This document shows positions 1-9,051 of a stretch of 64,000 nucleotides of DNA, one piece after another; position 1 is the first letter of the stretch; the number at the start of each line of letters is the position of its first letter. A model generated the notes under the pieces. The model had not been told where the DNA came from. It made no database searches and saw nothing but the letters and a program-made list of their open reading frames with translations. The position numbers were made by a program, and so were the translations under genes. Source of the stretch: Candidatus Peregrinibacteria bacterium (GTDB lineage Bacteria; Patescibacteriota; Gracilibacteria; Peribacterales; Peribacteraceae); NCBI GenBank assembly GCA_030649955.1, contig JAUSFD010000010.1, positions 1-64,000 on the forward strand, in the 5' to 3' direction.

Positions 1-1348
1 GATTCGACGTGCTCACTTGTCCACGCAGGGGCCCGAAGATAGGTGAGGTCTCGGCGAGGAGGCTCCCAGCGAGGGGCACACCCACAGAACCCTCGTCGCA
101 CTCCTCCGGAGGTTCCACGATGGCGTTACCGCAGACGGCTGCCGAGGATGAAGACTTTTTCGAGGACGAACTCTTCGAGGATGAGACAGATGCACTCTTC
201 GAGGAGGAGCGGGATGATGATGACGAGGAGCAGGCGCGCAGATCAGCCGGGCACGTAACACTCGACCCATTGCAGGCTTCCACCACATCGCAAGCGACTA
301 CTGCTGGGCGGCAAACAGTTCCCGCAGACTTCTTCCCATCGGTTGTCGGACAATCGATATCGGAACCAGTGCATTTATCTGCCTCATCGCACACATCCAC
401 CGCAGGGCGGCAGACCGTTGTACTCGACGCGAACACGTTCGTGGGGCAGGAGGTTCCATTGCCATCGCACGCTTCCTCCACATCACAGTCACCGCTGGCA
501 TCGCGGCAGACGGTGCCAGAATTCCCTGCGGGGTGCGCGCACTGACCGGCACTGCACTCATCTTCTGTGCAGGTATTTCCATCATCTGTGCACGTTGTCC
601 CATTGGGTTGACCCCCGTTGCTCGGGCAATCGTCGTCATTTCCCGTGCACGATTCTGCAACATCACATTCGCCTGCCGATGCTCGGCATTCTGTACTACT
701 ACTCTTGTACGTACAGTTCGTATCGCAGCACGACGGCCATTGTCCATTCACCTTCTCGCATTGCTCGTCCCCCTCCAACGAGCCATTTCCGCAAATCGGA
801 CCGGTGCATTCTGGTGCACCCCCCGGACTACCATCGACACTGGTCGTATCTGGCCATAGGCAAGTGTCAGTCTGTGAACCAGATAACTTTGTAAGTGCAA
901 TACTTCCTCTGCATGCCTCTTGAGAGAAACCTTCTGAGGATACATATGTGACCCCGGGAAGGATCAATTCCCAACGCTGGAGGGCGGTGTTGTATGTGAA
1001 GGAGGAGAGATTCTGTTGCGCACCGTCATAACATCCTCCTCGAGTATCCCATGGCCAGGTAGCAGACCATGTGCAATCCGTGGTTGAAAAGGGCAATGGA
1101 AATAGAAAGTTGTTGTACTTTGCACATTGATCACAGGATCCGTTCTTCACCGTATCAAAACCAAACCAGGATGACATCGTCATTGGACTCGGGGAGCCGC
1201 ACTGGCCGCAGCAGAATTCTCCCCATTCTGCCTGCCCGGTCAAGGGAACCGGTCGAGAGGAGTGCAGGTACATTTGGCTGAAGAGTGCGACAAAAATCCC
1301 CATAACGAGAACCGCCGTCGGTGCCAAGAGGAAGCGTCGCCACCGCAT
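1..1348 (-). CDS. Secreted Cys-rich protein with disintegrin-like repeats (C-terminus beyond window)
   Basis: An open frame runs from an ATG at 1348 to the window edge without a stop (449 codons), so the C-terminus is missing. Residues 4-26 form a signal peptide or anchor. A Cys-rich domain follows (CCGQCG near residue 47), then about four disintegrin-like units of the pattern CD-x-x-E-x-C-x-G-x(4)-CP (for example CDVAESCTGNDDDCP near residue 228, CDVEEACDGNGTSCP near 288, CDVVEACNGSSVTCP near 355). A Ser/Lys linker (372-400) leads into a DUF4215-like unit (CGNAIVEPPEECDEG). It lies downstream of the SLH protein on the same strand. The role is inferred only as an extracellular protein, probably disulphide-rich. 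Confidence 0.75.
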   Translation of the reverse strand, partial: MRWRRFLLAPTAVLVMGIFVALFSQMYLHSSRPVPLTGQAEWGEFCCGQCGSPSPMTMSSWFGFDTVKNGSCDQCAKYNNFLFPLPFSTTDCTWSATWPWDTRGGCYDGAQQNLSSFTYNTALQRWELILPGVTYVSSEGFSQEACRGSIALTKLSGSQTDTCLWPDTTSVDGSPGGAPECTGPICGNGSLEGDEQCEKVNGQWPSCCDTNCTYKSSSTECRASAGECDVAESCTGNDDDCPSNGGQPNGTTCTDDGNTCTEDECSAGQCAHPAGNSGTVCRDASGDCDVEEACDGNGTSCPTNVFASSTTVCRPAVDVCDEADKCTGSDIDCPTTDGKKSAGTVCRPAVVACDVVEACNGSSVTCPADLRACSSSSSSRSSSKSASVSSSKSSSSKKSSSSAAVCGNAIVEPPEECDEGSVGVPLAGSLLAETSPIFGPLRGQVSTSN

Positions 1349-1430
1349 GCGCAACACTCTAACAGTCACGGCCTCCCCCTGAATGCCATGGAGCCATGAT
1401 TCTCCATGCACGCAATCCAGGTACACCGAA

Positions 1431-1454
1431 GCCGCGGAGGAATTCCTCCGCGGC
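1431..1454 (-). terminator. Palindrome between two minus-strand surface-protein genes
   Basis: A perfect 24-nt palindrome centred on GAATTC (arm GCCGCGGAGGAA) lies 31 nt beyond the stop of the SLH protein. It could stop transcription, but no T-run follows it on the minus strand, so a pause, processing or binding site is also possible. Confidence 0.4.
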
Positions 1455-1484
1455 GTGGTGCTGTATCTTCACCCCTCCGTTTTC

Positions 1485-4400
1485 CTACAGCGCGTTCAGA
1501 ATCTGGTAGATGGCGATCGCCACTTCTCCCCGCGTCATCGCCGATGCGGCATCCAGTCTCTGGGGGTTCCTCGTCGGGAGCAGGTTGTAGCGCGGGACGA
1601 TGCCGACGTACCTCCCGTACCACACCTCCTGTGGCACATCCGTGAAGGAGTAGGGGAGATTCTGCTGCAATCCAAAGGTGAGCGTGAGCATCTTCAGGAA
1701 CTCCGCGGTGTTCACTTCACGCTCCGGGCGGAACGATCCATCCTCGTAGCCGGCGATGATGCCCTTCTCTTCGGCGACGACGACGTACTTCACGTACCAT
1801 TCACCTTCCTTCACATCCCAGAAGCGGCCGCTGTTCTGCGCATTGCGTACCGTCCCGAACTTCGCGAGCAAGAGGAACTTCGCCGCCTCTGCGCGATTGA
1901 CAGTCTTCGATCCCTTGAACGTCCCATCCGCGTACCCGCCGATGACGCCCTTCTTCGCGAGGTAGTTCGCGGCCTTTCCCTCCAGGCTCACATTGTCGAT
2001 GTCAGAGAAGCGCGAAGGCTCCGCAGAGCTACTGCTATTCGTGATGATGTCATCCTCGTACTCGCCGCTCCAGGAGTAACTGCTGCTACTACGGGAACTC
2101 GGGAGCGTCGAGCTGTACACGCTGCTGCGTGAAGAGCTGTAGGCACTGCTCTGCTGTGTGGAGCTGTACAAGGACGAGTACGCAGAGCTGTAGACACTGC
2201 TGCTCGAGCGGGAGCTGCTCGTAGAGCTCTTCTTGCTCGAGCTCGAGGAGCTGTACACGACCGATGACGACGAGGAGTGGAACGGGTTCTGCCGATTCTT
2301 GAAGATCACGACGGCGCAGTACGGGCCCTCCTCCACGTACACCACACCTCCCGATGGAGCTACCGATGCGAGTGACCAGCCTGCGGGGACGTCCTCACTC
2401 ACGGTGTGCACACCTGGTGTGATGTTCGTGAACTTGACTCGGCCCGTCGAGTTGTTGAAGACCGTCTGTCCCGTCTCCAGCGTGAAGCGGAACTGCGTCA
2501 CGGGAGTGAGGACGTTGCCATGGATGTCGAATGTCTCCTTAATCACCTCGATGCAGCCGTCACCCTCTCCTTCCGACGATGAGGAGGACGAGGAGGAACT
2601 CCTGCTGCTCGATGAGGAACTCTTGCTGGAGGACTTGCTGCTCGAAGAGGAACTCGCCGGGCAGAGCAGCGTCATGCTGTGGATGCTCTCGTTGTTGTTC
2701 GCGTTCGTTTCCGGCGTGCTCGTCGTGACGTTCCCCCTGTTCTGCACGTCTGTCTGGTAGCAACACTGGTAGCAATCACCAGAGGCGAGTGGCGTCTTGA
2801 AGACGAGTATTAAGCTCTTCTGCTGCCCTGCGGTGAGTGTCCCCACCTGGCACACCACGGTGCTCCCCTGCAGGGTGCAGCCGCTCGTAGAAGCACCCGG
2901 CTGGAAGACGAACCCGACCGGGAAAGTATCGATCACCGTCACGTCGTTCGCTGCGATTCCTCCATGGTTTGTCACGAGGAGGGTGTACGTCACCGTCCCG
3001 CCGCGCGTGACGGATGCGGGACCGGTCTTCGCGACGGAGACATCCGTCTTGGAGGGCGGCGGGCAGAGAACTGTGGTGCTCACGGTGCTCTCGTTGTTTC
3101 CCGCGTTCGTCTCTGGCGTGCTCGTGGAGACCTTTCCGGTATTCTGGACATCCGTCTGGTAGCACGCACCATTGGCGAGGGGGACCTTGAAGACGAGGGT
3201 GAAACTCTTCTGCTGACCCGCGGTGAGGGTTCCCGCCTGGCAGACGACCGTTCCTCCATTGAGGCTGCACCCTGCAGTCGATGCCTGTGCCTGGAATGTG
3301 AACCCTGCAGGGAAGGCGTCTGTTACCACGACATCGTTTGCGCTGACCTGCCCATGATTCGTGATGGTGAGTGTGTACGTTACCGTTCCACCACGTGTCA
3401 CAGACTGCGGACCGTACTTCACGATGGAGATATCCGTCGTTGGAGGCGGCGGGCAGATGACCGTCGTACTCACGGTGCTCTGGTTGTTCGTCGCGTTCGT
3501 CTCCGAGGTACTCGTCGACACCGTCGCCTTGTTCTGCACATCGGTTTGCCTGCACTCCGCCGTTGCCACGGGCACCTGGAAGACCAGTGTCAGTGTCCGC
3601 ACTTCGCCCGCATTCATGGTACCGAGCTGACAGACGATGATGCCGTTGGAGAGCACGCACGCGTCATCCGATGGGCCGGACTTGAAGGTGAATCCCGCCG
3701 GTGGCGTATCCGTCACGGAGACGTTCTGGGCTGCGATGGGTCCCGTATTCTTCACGGTCAGTGTGTAGGTGATGATTGCACCAGCCTTGATGCTGGCCGG
3801 TCCGCTCTTCACGATCTCGATGTCCGTCTTGGGGGTAGTGAGAGGATTCTGCCTATTTTCGAAGCTCACCTTCGGGCACTGCGCCTCCCTGCCGGTGACG
3901 GTGACAACGCCTCCCACGGGGGAGACCGATGCCAGCGTCCATCCTGCGGGGACCACCTCCGCAATCGTGTGTGTCCCCACGGGGACATTCGCGAGCGTCA
4001 CCCGTCCCGTGCTGTTGTTCTTCACCGTCCGCACTCCGTAATCGAGGCTGAACGTGAACTGCGGCACAGTACTGAGGAGCACGCCCTTCGTGTCGTACGC
4101 TTTCTTGATGATCTCGATGCACCCCTCAGAGGGCGGCCTCTTCTTGTTCTTGAACACCACGACAGCGCAGTGCGATCCCTCCTCCACATCCACCACACCA
4201 CCGTCCGGCGTCACAAGTGCCCTTTCCCAGCCCGCGAGGGCATCCTCCGTCACCGTATGCTCCCCGACGGGAACCTGGTTGAAGCGCGCCCTGCCATCAG
4301 ATGTGTTCTGCACGGACTGTCCGCCATCGAGCCGGAAGGTGAACGCGGGGACAGTTGCGATCTGCTCACCATCCTCGTCGAAGACCTCCTTCACGATTTG

Positions 4401-6299
4401 GATGCAGCCCTTCGGAATGTCCGGGCAGCGGATGGTCGTGCTCACGATGCTCACGTTGTTGTCCGCGCGCGGATCGTTCGAAGACGTCGTCACCGTCGCC
4501 TTGTTCTGCACATCCGTCTGCACGCACTCCCCGGTCGTCAGGGGAACCGTGAAGGCGAGGGTCATCGTCTTGCTCGCACCGGAGGCGAGGTTTCCCACTG
4601 CGCAGACCACGGAGTTCCCCTGCTGTGTGCAGAGGGGATCCGAGGAGCCTGGGATGTACGTGAACCCGGCTGGGAACGCATCCGTCACGGAGACATTCAC
4701 CGCGTCCTCCGGACCGTGGTTCGTCACGGTGATGCTGTACGTGATAGTGCCGCCGCGCGTGACCGTCGCCGGTCCCGTCTTCACCACGGAGAGGTCTGCA
4801 CCCCTCGCGCACGCTCCTCCTGGTCCGTTCCACGGAGCGTTGTCGCTCGTGTCGATCCAGTCGCTCGGGCCGTCCGTCGAGCTCAAGTTCTCTGGGTGCC
4901 AGTGTAAGTACGGCTTCTCCCCTGCGACGAGCATGACGATCGCCGGTGTCTTCCACGGCTCCTCCTGCATCCAGAAGAACACGGTGATGTCGTCGACGAG
5001 CGTCTGCCCCCAGGGCTTGTTGTCATTGATGTTCCTCCATGCATTCGGTGGAGCATCGGTGCTCGGGTGCGGCCACTGGGAGTAGAAGACATCCGTACCG
5101 CGGGAAGCGATGGCGGGGCGGAAATCCCAATCGATTCTCTCCATGCCAGTGAACTGCCCTCCCGTTGCCAGAACGAGGTTCCCCTGTGCCCAATTCGAAG
5201 CACCCAAGTTGAGGGGTGTGTCGTGCTCGTACGTGATGCCCCCCGCGATGAGGATGATCCTATTCTCCGACGTGACGTCCACATCCGTGACCGTTGCATC
5301 TCCCCAGGGCTTATTGTCGCTCACATCCGCCCAGTTGTAGGACCCGTAGGGATTGTCGCGCGTGACGGACGAGAAGAAGTACACGCGGCTCCCGGCAGCG
5401 GCAACACCGCGCAAGCTCGTATCGCTGGGGTGACCGGCGATGCCGATGTCCGTCACCGGAGTCGTGCCCCAAGGCTTGTTGTTGTCGAGCGATTGCCAGT
5501 TGTTCGTCCCCAGGTCGAGGAGGTTGTAGTGGATGAACACGTGATCCTTCGCCGAGAGGAATCCTACGGGGATCGTGGGATTCGCGAGCCCCTTGGGAAT
5601 TTCTGTGAGGTCGATGTCCGCGATGTCATCCGTGCCCCACGGCTGGTTGTCCTTCACCGACCCCCAGTCACTCAGCTCCGTCTTGTGGATGGTGCGGTGG
5701 AAGAACACATCGTTCTTCGCCTTCAGGAGCGAGTACTGATCCTGGACGGAAATCCTATCCACGCAGATGCGGTCCTTGGGAGGACCGGGCGGGACGGGGC
5801 AAGCCGGGAAGCGGATGCTCGTCGTATGCGGACCGGTGACGAGGCCGTAACTGTGGCCGATGTGCATCACGATGGTTGTTGTTGTCCCACACTGACCAAT
5901 AGCGTTGAACGTCCAGTCAATCTGCGTCGATCCTCCGAGGGGTGTCGATCCCACGCAGTCGAAGTGCCCCGCTCTGCTCGTGCAGCGGTACCCCGGAGCA
6001 CTGAGGTCATGGAGCTCCCAGTTCGCGGGGAAATCCAGAGCAACGTGGAGTCCCGTGGCACCGGTATCTCCACCAGGCCGGACGATCTTCACCCAGCAGC
6101 CAATTCTGTCTGTGGTGCTCGTGGGCGTCTCGCATCCGAAGTTCTCGGGGTGTGCGGCGAGCGCATGCTCACTGCCCACGAGGGCGGATACGGCGAAGAG
6201 TGCACACAGCACTCCAGAAGTGACGACAGCGCGTCGGAAGAAAGTGACGAGGAGCGCTGCAGCGGAGCGGCGCATGGATGGGAGGGAGACGGTAGTCAT
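1485..6299 (-). CDS. Giant SLH-anchored surface protein with DUF11 and SpaA-like domains
   Basis: Predicted cell-surface protein of 1604 aa, starting at ATG 6299 behind a C/T-rich leader; the frame also opens at a TTG 21 nt upstream. The signal peptide ends near residue 50 (HALAA). Next come a beta domain (about 55-185), five or six approximately 60-aa repeats with the signature W-x(4-6)-DN-x-PWG (185-510), a DUF11 domain (VVKTGPATVTRGGTITYSIT), two SpaA/prealbumin-like domains (GCIQIVKE, GCIEIIKK), three more DUF11 domains, a Ser-rich linker, a third SpaA-like domain, a Ser/Tyr linker, and three SLH motifs at 1435-1604 (YADGTFKGSKTVNRAEAAKF). SLH domains normally bind secondary cell-wall polymer. 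Adhesive or structural function is inferred. Confidence 0.85.
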   Translation of the reverse strand: MTTVSLPSMRRSAAALLVTFFRRAVVTSGVLCALFAVSALVGSEHALAAHPENFGCETPTSTTDRIGCWVKIVRPGGDTGATGLHVALDFPANWELHDLSAPGYRCTSRAGHFDCVGSTPLGGSTQIDWTFNAIGQCGTTTTIVMHIGHSYGLVTGPHTTSIRFPACPVPPGPPKDRICVDRISVQDQYSLLKAKNDVFFHRTIHKTELSDWGSVKDNQPWGTDDIADIDLTEIPKGLANPTIPVGFLSAKDHVFIHYNLLDLGTNNWQSLDNNKPWGTTPVTDIGIAGHPSDTSLRGVAAAGSRVYFFSSVTRDNPYGSYNWADVSDNKPWGDATVTDVDVTSENRIILIAGGITYEHDTPLNLGASNWAQGNLVLATGGQFTGMERIDWDFRPAIASRGTDVFYSQWPHPSTDAPPNAWRNINDNKPWGQTLVDDITVFFWMQEEPWKTPAIVMLVAGEKPYLHWHPENLSSTDGPSDWIDTSDNAPWNGPGGACARGADLSVVKTGPATVTRGGTITYSITVTNHGPEDAVNVSVTDAFPAGFTYIPGSSDPLCTQQGNSVVCAVGNLASGASKTMTLAFTVPLTTGECVQTDVQNKATVTTSSNDPRADNNVSIVSTTIRCPDIPKGCIQIVKEVFDEDGEQIATVPAFTFRLDGGQSVQNTSDGRARFNQVPVGEHTVTEDALAGWERALVTPDGGVVDVEEGSHCAVVVFKNKKRPPSEGCIEIIKKAYDTKGVLLSTVPQFTFSLDYGVRTVKNNSTGRVTLANVPVGTHTIAEVVPAGWTLASVSPVGGVVTVTGREAQCPKVSFENRQNPLTTPKTDIEIVKSGPASIKAGAIITYTLTVKNTGPIAAQNVSVTDTPPAGFTFKSGPSDDACVLSNGIIVCQLGTMNAGEVRTLTLVFQVPVATAECRQTDVQNKATVSTSTSETNATNNQSTVSTTVICPPPPTTDISIVKYGPQSVTRGGTVTYTLTITNHGQVSANDVVVTDAFPAGFTFQAQASTAGCSLNGGTVVCQAGTLTAGQQKSFTLVFKVPLANGACYQTDVQNTGKVSTSTPETNAGNNESTVSTTVLCPPPSKTDVSVAKTGPASVTRGGTVTYTLLVTNHGGIAANDVTVIDTFPVGFVFQPGASTSGCTLQGSTVVCQVGTLTAGQQKSLILVFKTPLASGDCYQCCYQTDVQNRGNVTTSTPETNANNNESIHSMTLLCPASSSSSSKSSSKSSSSSSRSSSSSSSSSEGEGDGCIEVIKETFDIHGNVLTPVTQFRFTLETGQTVFNNSTGRVKFTNITPGVHTVSEDVPAGWSLASVAPSGGVVYVEEGPYCAVVIFKNRQNPFHSSSSSVVYSSSSSSKKSSTSSSRSSSSVYSSAYSSLYSSTQQSSAYSSSRSSVYSSTLPSSRSSSSYSWSGEYEDDIITNSSSSAEPSRFSDIDNVSLEGKAANYLAKKGVIGGYADGTFKGSKTVNRAEAAKFLLLAKFGTVRNAQNSGRFWDVKEGEWYVKYVVVAEEKGIIAGYEDGSFRPEREVNTAEFLKMLTLTFGLQQNLPYSFTDVPQEVWYGRYVGIVPRYNLLPTRNPQRLDAASAMTRGEVAIAIYQILNAL

Positions 6300-6450
6300 A
6301 GAAATAGGATGGAGAAACAAAATTGACTTAAAGGCACGTAAATGTCCTTACAAAAGGATGAAACGTAACACTCTGAAATTCCCGCAACAAGTTGAAGAGG
6401 GGAAGAGAGAGGTGGATATCAAGGATCTTGGCTCTATGAAAAGGAAATTT

Positions 6451-6473
6451 ACTGCCAACAGGCATTTGGCAGT
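6451..6473. promoter_or_regulatory. Inverted-repeat operator overlapping the -35 of the TrmB-like gene
   Basis: ACTGCCAA and TTGGCAGT are perfect 8-nt arms around a 7-nt spacer. The right arm covers the -35 hexamer TTGGCA of the downstream gene, which suggests repression, perhaps autoregulation. The site lies in the divergent gap with the SLH giant, so it could act on both genes. Confidence 0.6.
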
Positions 6474-6495
6474 TTAGGGATTTTCCCTGTATACT
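6466..6495 (+). promoter_or_regulatory. Sigma70-type promoter of the TrmB-like regulator
   Basis: TTGGCA (6466-6471), an 18-nt spacer and TATACT (6490-6495), with TG immediately upstream of the -10. The ATG lies 26 nt beyond the -10. Confidence 0.6.
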
Positions 6496-6520
6496 CTCTG
6501 CACCTCCCTCTCAGCGACGA

Positions 6521-7288
6521 ATGCCTCCGTCGTCACTCCATGAGGTTCTCCGGAATCTCCTCCTCAACGATCGGGAAATCGATATCTACCTCGCCCTCCT
6601 CACGATCGGTGTTGCACCCGCATCGTCGCTCGCACAGCGCACGAAGATGAACCGCTCCACAGCGCAGTACACGTGCAACCAGCTCACGCGCAAGGGGCTC
6701 CTCAACCAGGCGAAGAAGAAGGGCACCTTCTACTACACACCGGAGCCACCGGAGAAATTACTCCACCTCCTCGAGCGCCAGCACCGGGATCTCGAACGCA
6801 AGGAGAGGGATGTGCAGATGATCCTCGGCGACCTCAAGGGCAGGATGCACTCCTATGCTGTGCAGCCGAAGGTCGAGTACTTCGAGGGCGTCGATGGTAT
6901 CGAGCAGTTGTACGAGAGCATCCTCCGCTTGCGCGCCCCCATCGACAGCTTCGAGGACAAGGGAGAGATGTGCGAGCTCATCCCAGACTGCGTGGATCAT
7001 TTCGTTGCTACTCGGCTCAAGCACAAGATTGTGAACCGCGTCATCTGCCCGTCGGATACACCCCTGAACAGGAATGATCCGAAGAAATTCCGGCAGGTCC
7101 GCTCGGTACCGACGCGCCTCTTCCCTTTTAGTTGTGACGTGAAGATCTGCAGCGATCAGGTGAGCATCATCTCCTTCCAGAAGAAGCACGCGGCGGGCAT
7201 CGTCATCAAGCACCCAGAGATCGCGGATAACTTCCGCATGCTCTTCGAGCTCCTCTGGAAACTACTCGAAGCCCAGCCGCTGACGTGA
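6521..7288 (+). CDS. TrmB-family transcriptional regulator
   Basis: A 255-aa protein with an N-terminal winged helix-turn-helix (LNDREIDIYLALLTIG, then SSLAQRTKMNRSTAQYTCNQL), a short coiled coil (LLERQHRDLERKERDVQMIL) and a C-terminal region starting VEYFEGVDGIEQLYESIL. This is the layout of TrmB-like regulators, whose C-terminal domain senses a ligand, often a sugar in archaeal TrmB. Ligand and targets are unknown here. A palindrome overlaps its promoter, consistent with autoregulation. Its 3' end overlaps the convergent 560-aa gene by 27 nt. Confidence 0.8.
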   Translation: MPPSSLHEVLRNLLLNDREIDIYLALLTIGVAPASSLAQRTKMNRSTAQYTCNQLTRKGLLNQAKKKGTFYYTPEPPEKLLHLLERQHRDLERKERDVQMILGDLKGRMHSYAVQPKVEYFEGVDGIEQLYESILRLRAPIDSFEDKGEMCELIPDCVDHFVATRLKHKIVNRVICPSDTPLNRNDPKKFRQVRSVPTRLFPFSCDVKICSDQVSIISFQKKHAAGIVIKHPEIADNFRMLFELLWKLLEAQPLT

Positions 7289-8944
7289 TTCGGCAACGGC
7301 ATTCGCGAGCCTCCCATCGGCATCTTGGCTGCGGAGGAAAGGGACATCCTTCGTGAGATCAGTAAGAGGTCTCATCCTGTAAGCGGCACCCGTACGGCCG
7401 TTGATCTCCACAGGCATGAGGCGATTACCAATGGCCTCCACTTTCGGTGGTGGACCCACGACGTACGAGCGCACCACTCCTGTGGATCCCTGATTGAAGT
7501 CCTGTCCTTCGAATCCTGGTCCTGTGATGACGTGAATTGGCCGCTGCAGTCCGAGCTGCCGCTGCATCTCCAGGAGTTCGCGGAGGCAGTACTCTCCTCC
7601 ATCGAGATCACGCACTTCATCATTCGCGTAGACGCTCTCCGGTGTCATGCGTGACTGAATGAGATCAGTGGCTAGGGCGAAGCGCTCCCGCTTCGGCAGG
7701 AATACGGTCGAGCGAACGCCGAAGACCAAGCCGTTGATACCATGCTCCCGTAGCTGCCCTAGGCGCCGGAAATCCGCGATGATCGTGCCGCGCGGATCGA
7801 CACTCATTGTTTCGAAGATGTCGTGGTGCAGGAGGTACTCCGCGAAATTCTCCGCGAGGAGTTTGCGCGCACGCATGAATCCCTCTGTCTGCAGAGGTTG
7901 TACATGGTAGGGATGCAGCGGCGTACCATTCCTTCCTCTCGTGCTCGTGGAGGAGGGGACCGTCTGCACGGTGCTGAGGAGGTGCGCCTTCTCGAGCATG
8001 AGTTGGCCAATCGCATTCGGATCCCGATGCATGCGCGTTCGCGCTCTCTCGTCGTATCGCACCGCAGGACCATCGGGTGCAAGCAAATACGCCTCGTCGA
8101 GGAGGAGGATTTTCGTGAAGAACTCGTCGAGAGTAGACCACTCTTGTTCTGTGAGCTCCATGCCGATCGCCTTCTCTACTCTCCTGCGATTGATGAATCC
8201 CCCCACGGACTCCTTTGGCGGGATATAGAGAGCATCAGAGTCAGCCAGGTACATGTAGCCGTCGCGCGTGATCTCTTTGAGCTCCAGTTTCGTTTTCCCG
8301 CTGCCAGGTCCAAGTTCGAGGATAATTTCCTTCTCGCGAGGAGTGCCGAGAATCGCGGGATTGAACGCCTCCAGGAAGCCACGGATGTCCCACCCAAGAC
8401 GCTCGCTACTCTGGGCCAGAGATCGCCCAACGTCGAAGTCGATAGTGGGCGGGAATTTCAGCTGTCCGCGTGCGTGGAATTCCCGGAGCAAGCGAATCCG
8501 AGTGGCATCATCATCAGCGCCCTCCCTCACGTTGAACTGCTTTGGTTCCAAGTCAGAGAGTACAAGCGGCCCGTGATTCAGAGCATCGGCCATTGTCTGC
8601 GAATCTTCCGGAGCGAATTGCCCCACATACCACCTCTCGAAGCGAGAGAGCTCAGGGGAGATGCGGTTTCCGCCGAACGGTCGTTCCGCGTGGTCCCGTT
8701 CCACCTCACCCTCGAACGAGGGGTGCGTTTTCTCGAAGTGAGGGGTGGCGGTGAGCAATTGCTGAAAGCCAGCGGCAATATTCCTCTGGCCGGACTTCAA
8801 CGTGTGCTTCGTGCCGTTCCTTGCGTGTGCAGATGGCTTGGTCTTTCCATCAGGCGATGGAGTTTCCTGGCTCGGGAAAGAATCCACACCATCTGCAGAT
8901 CCGGCAGAAATCCCATTGGTCTCTCCGTCGTAGGACTCGCTCAT
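7262..8944 (-). CDS. Uncharacterised 560-aa protein with a methyltransferase-like ELGPGSG motif
   Basis: I do not recognise a full-length family. The first 90 residues are polar and low in complexity. Near residue 226 IILELGPGSG resembles motif I of class I SAM-dependent methyltransferases, and YLADSDALY follows where an acidic motif II would be expected. GSGKT occurs there too, but the spacing does not fit Walker A. The C-terminal half contains IIADFRRLGQLREHGINGLVFG and HVITGPGFEGQDFN. It lies downstream of lysS on the same strand with its own promoter 107 nt later, and converges on the TrmB-like gene. It could be a divergent methyltransferase; confidence in function is low. Confidence 0.6.
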   Translation of the reverse strand: MSESYDGETNGISAGSADGVDSFPSQETPSPDGKTKPSAHARNGTKHTLKSGQRNIAAGFQQLLTATPHFEKTHPSFEGEVERDHAERPFGGNRISPELSRFERWYVGQFAPEDSQTMADALNHGPLVLSDLEPKQFNVREGADDDATRIRLLREFHARGQLKFPPTIDFDVGRSLAQSSERLGWDIRGFLEAFNPAILGTPREKEIILELGPGSGKTKLELKEITRDGYMYLADSDALYIPPKESVGGFINRRRVEKAIGMELTEQEWSTLDEFFTKILLLDEAYLLAPDGPAVRYDERARTRMHRDPNAIGQLMLEKAHLLSTVQTVPSSTSTRGRNGTPLHPYHVQPLQTEGFMRARKLLAENFAEYLLHHDIFETMSVDPRGTIIADFRRLGQLREHGINGLVFGVRSTVFLPKRERFALATDLIQSRMTPESVYANDEVRDLDGGEYCLRELLEMQRQLGLQRPIHVITGPGFEGQDFNQGSTGVVRSYVVGPPPKVEAIGNRLMPVEINGRTGAAYRMRPLTDLTKDVPFLRSQDADGRLANAVAESRQRLGFE

Positions 8945-8950
8945 AAGTAT

Positions 8951-8978
8951 ACTATAATATAAATGCAGATATAGTCAA
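8951..8978 (-). promoter_or_regulatory. Promoter giving a possibly leaderless transcript
   Basis: On the minus strand TTGACT (8978-8973), a 16-nt spacer and TATAGT (8956-8951). The start codon begins at 8944, about where transcription should start, so the mRNA may be leaderless. Confidence 0.6.
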
Positions 8979-9051
8979 ATACGCAAGAACATACAGCAAA
9001 GACAAAATGGACGAGAATTACACATCTTCCTGCGTATCCAAATTACTCCCC

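Noticed and set aside
9..545. Open frame of 178 codons on the plus strand at the left edge
   Set aside because: The minus strand carries a continuous Cys-rich frame from 1348 to the edge with recognisable repeats; the plus frame is its shadow.
2964..4907. Plus-strand 647-codon frame within the SLH giant
   Set aside because: Antisense shadow; composition is Arg/His-rich without any domain, and the minus frame has clear DUF11 and SpaA-like domains.
8225..8290. Walker A (GSGKT) in the 560-aa protein
   Set aside because: The Gly that should lie four residues before GKT is missing; the motif fits methyltransferase motif I better.
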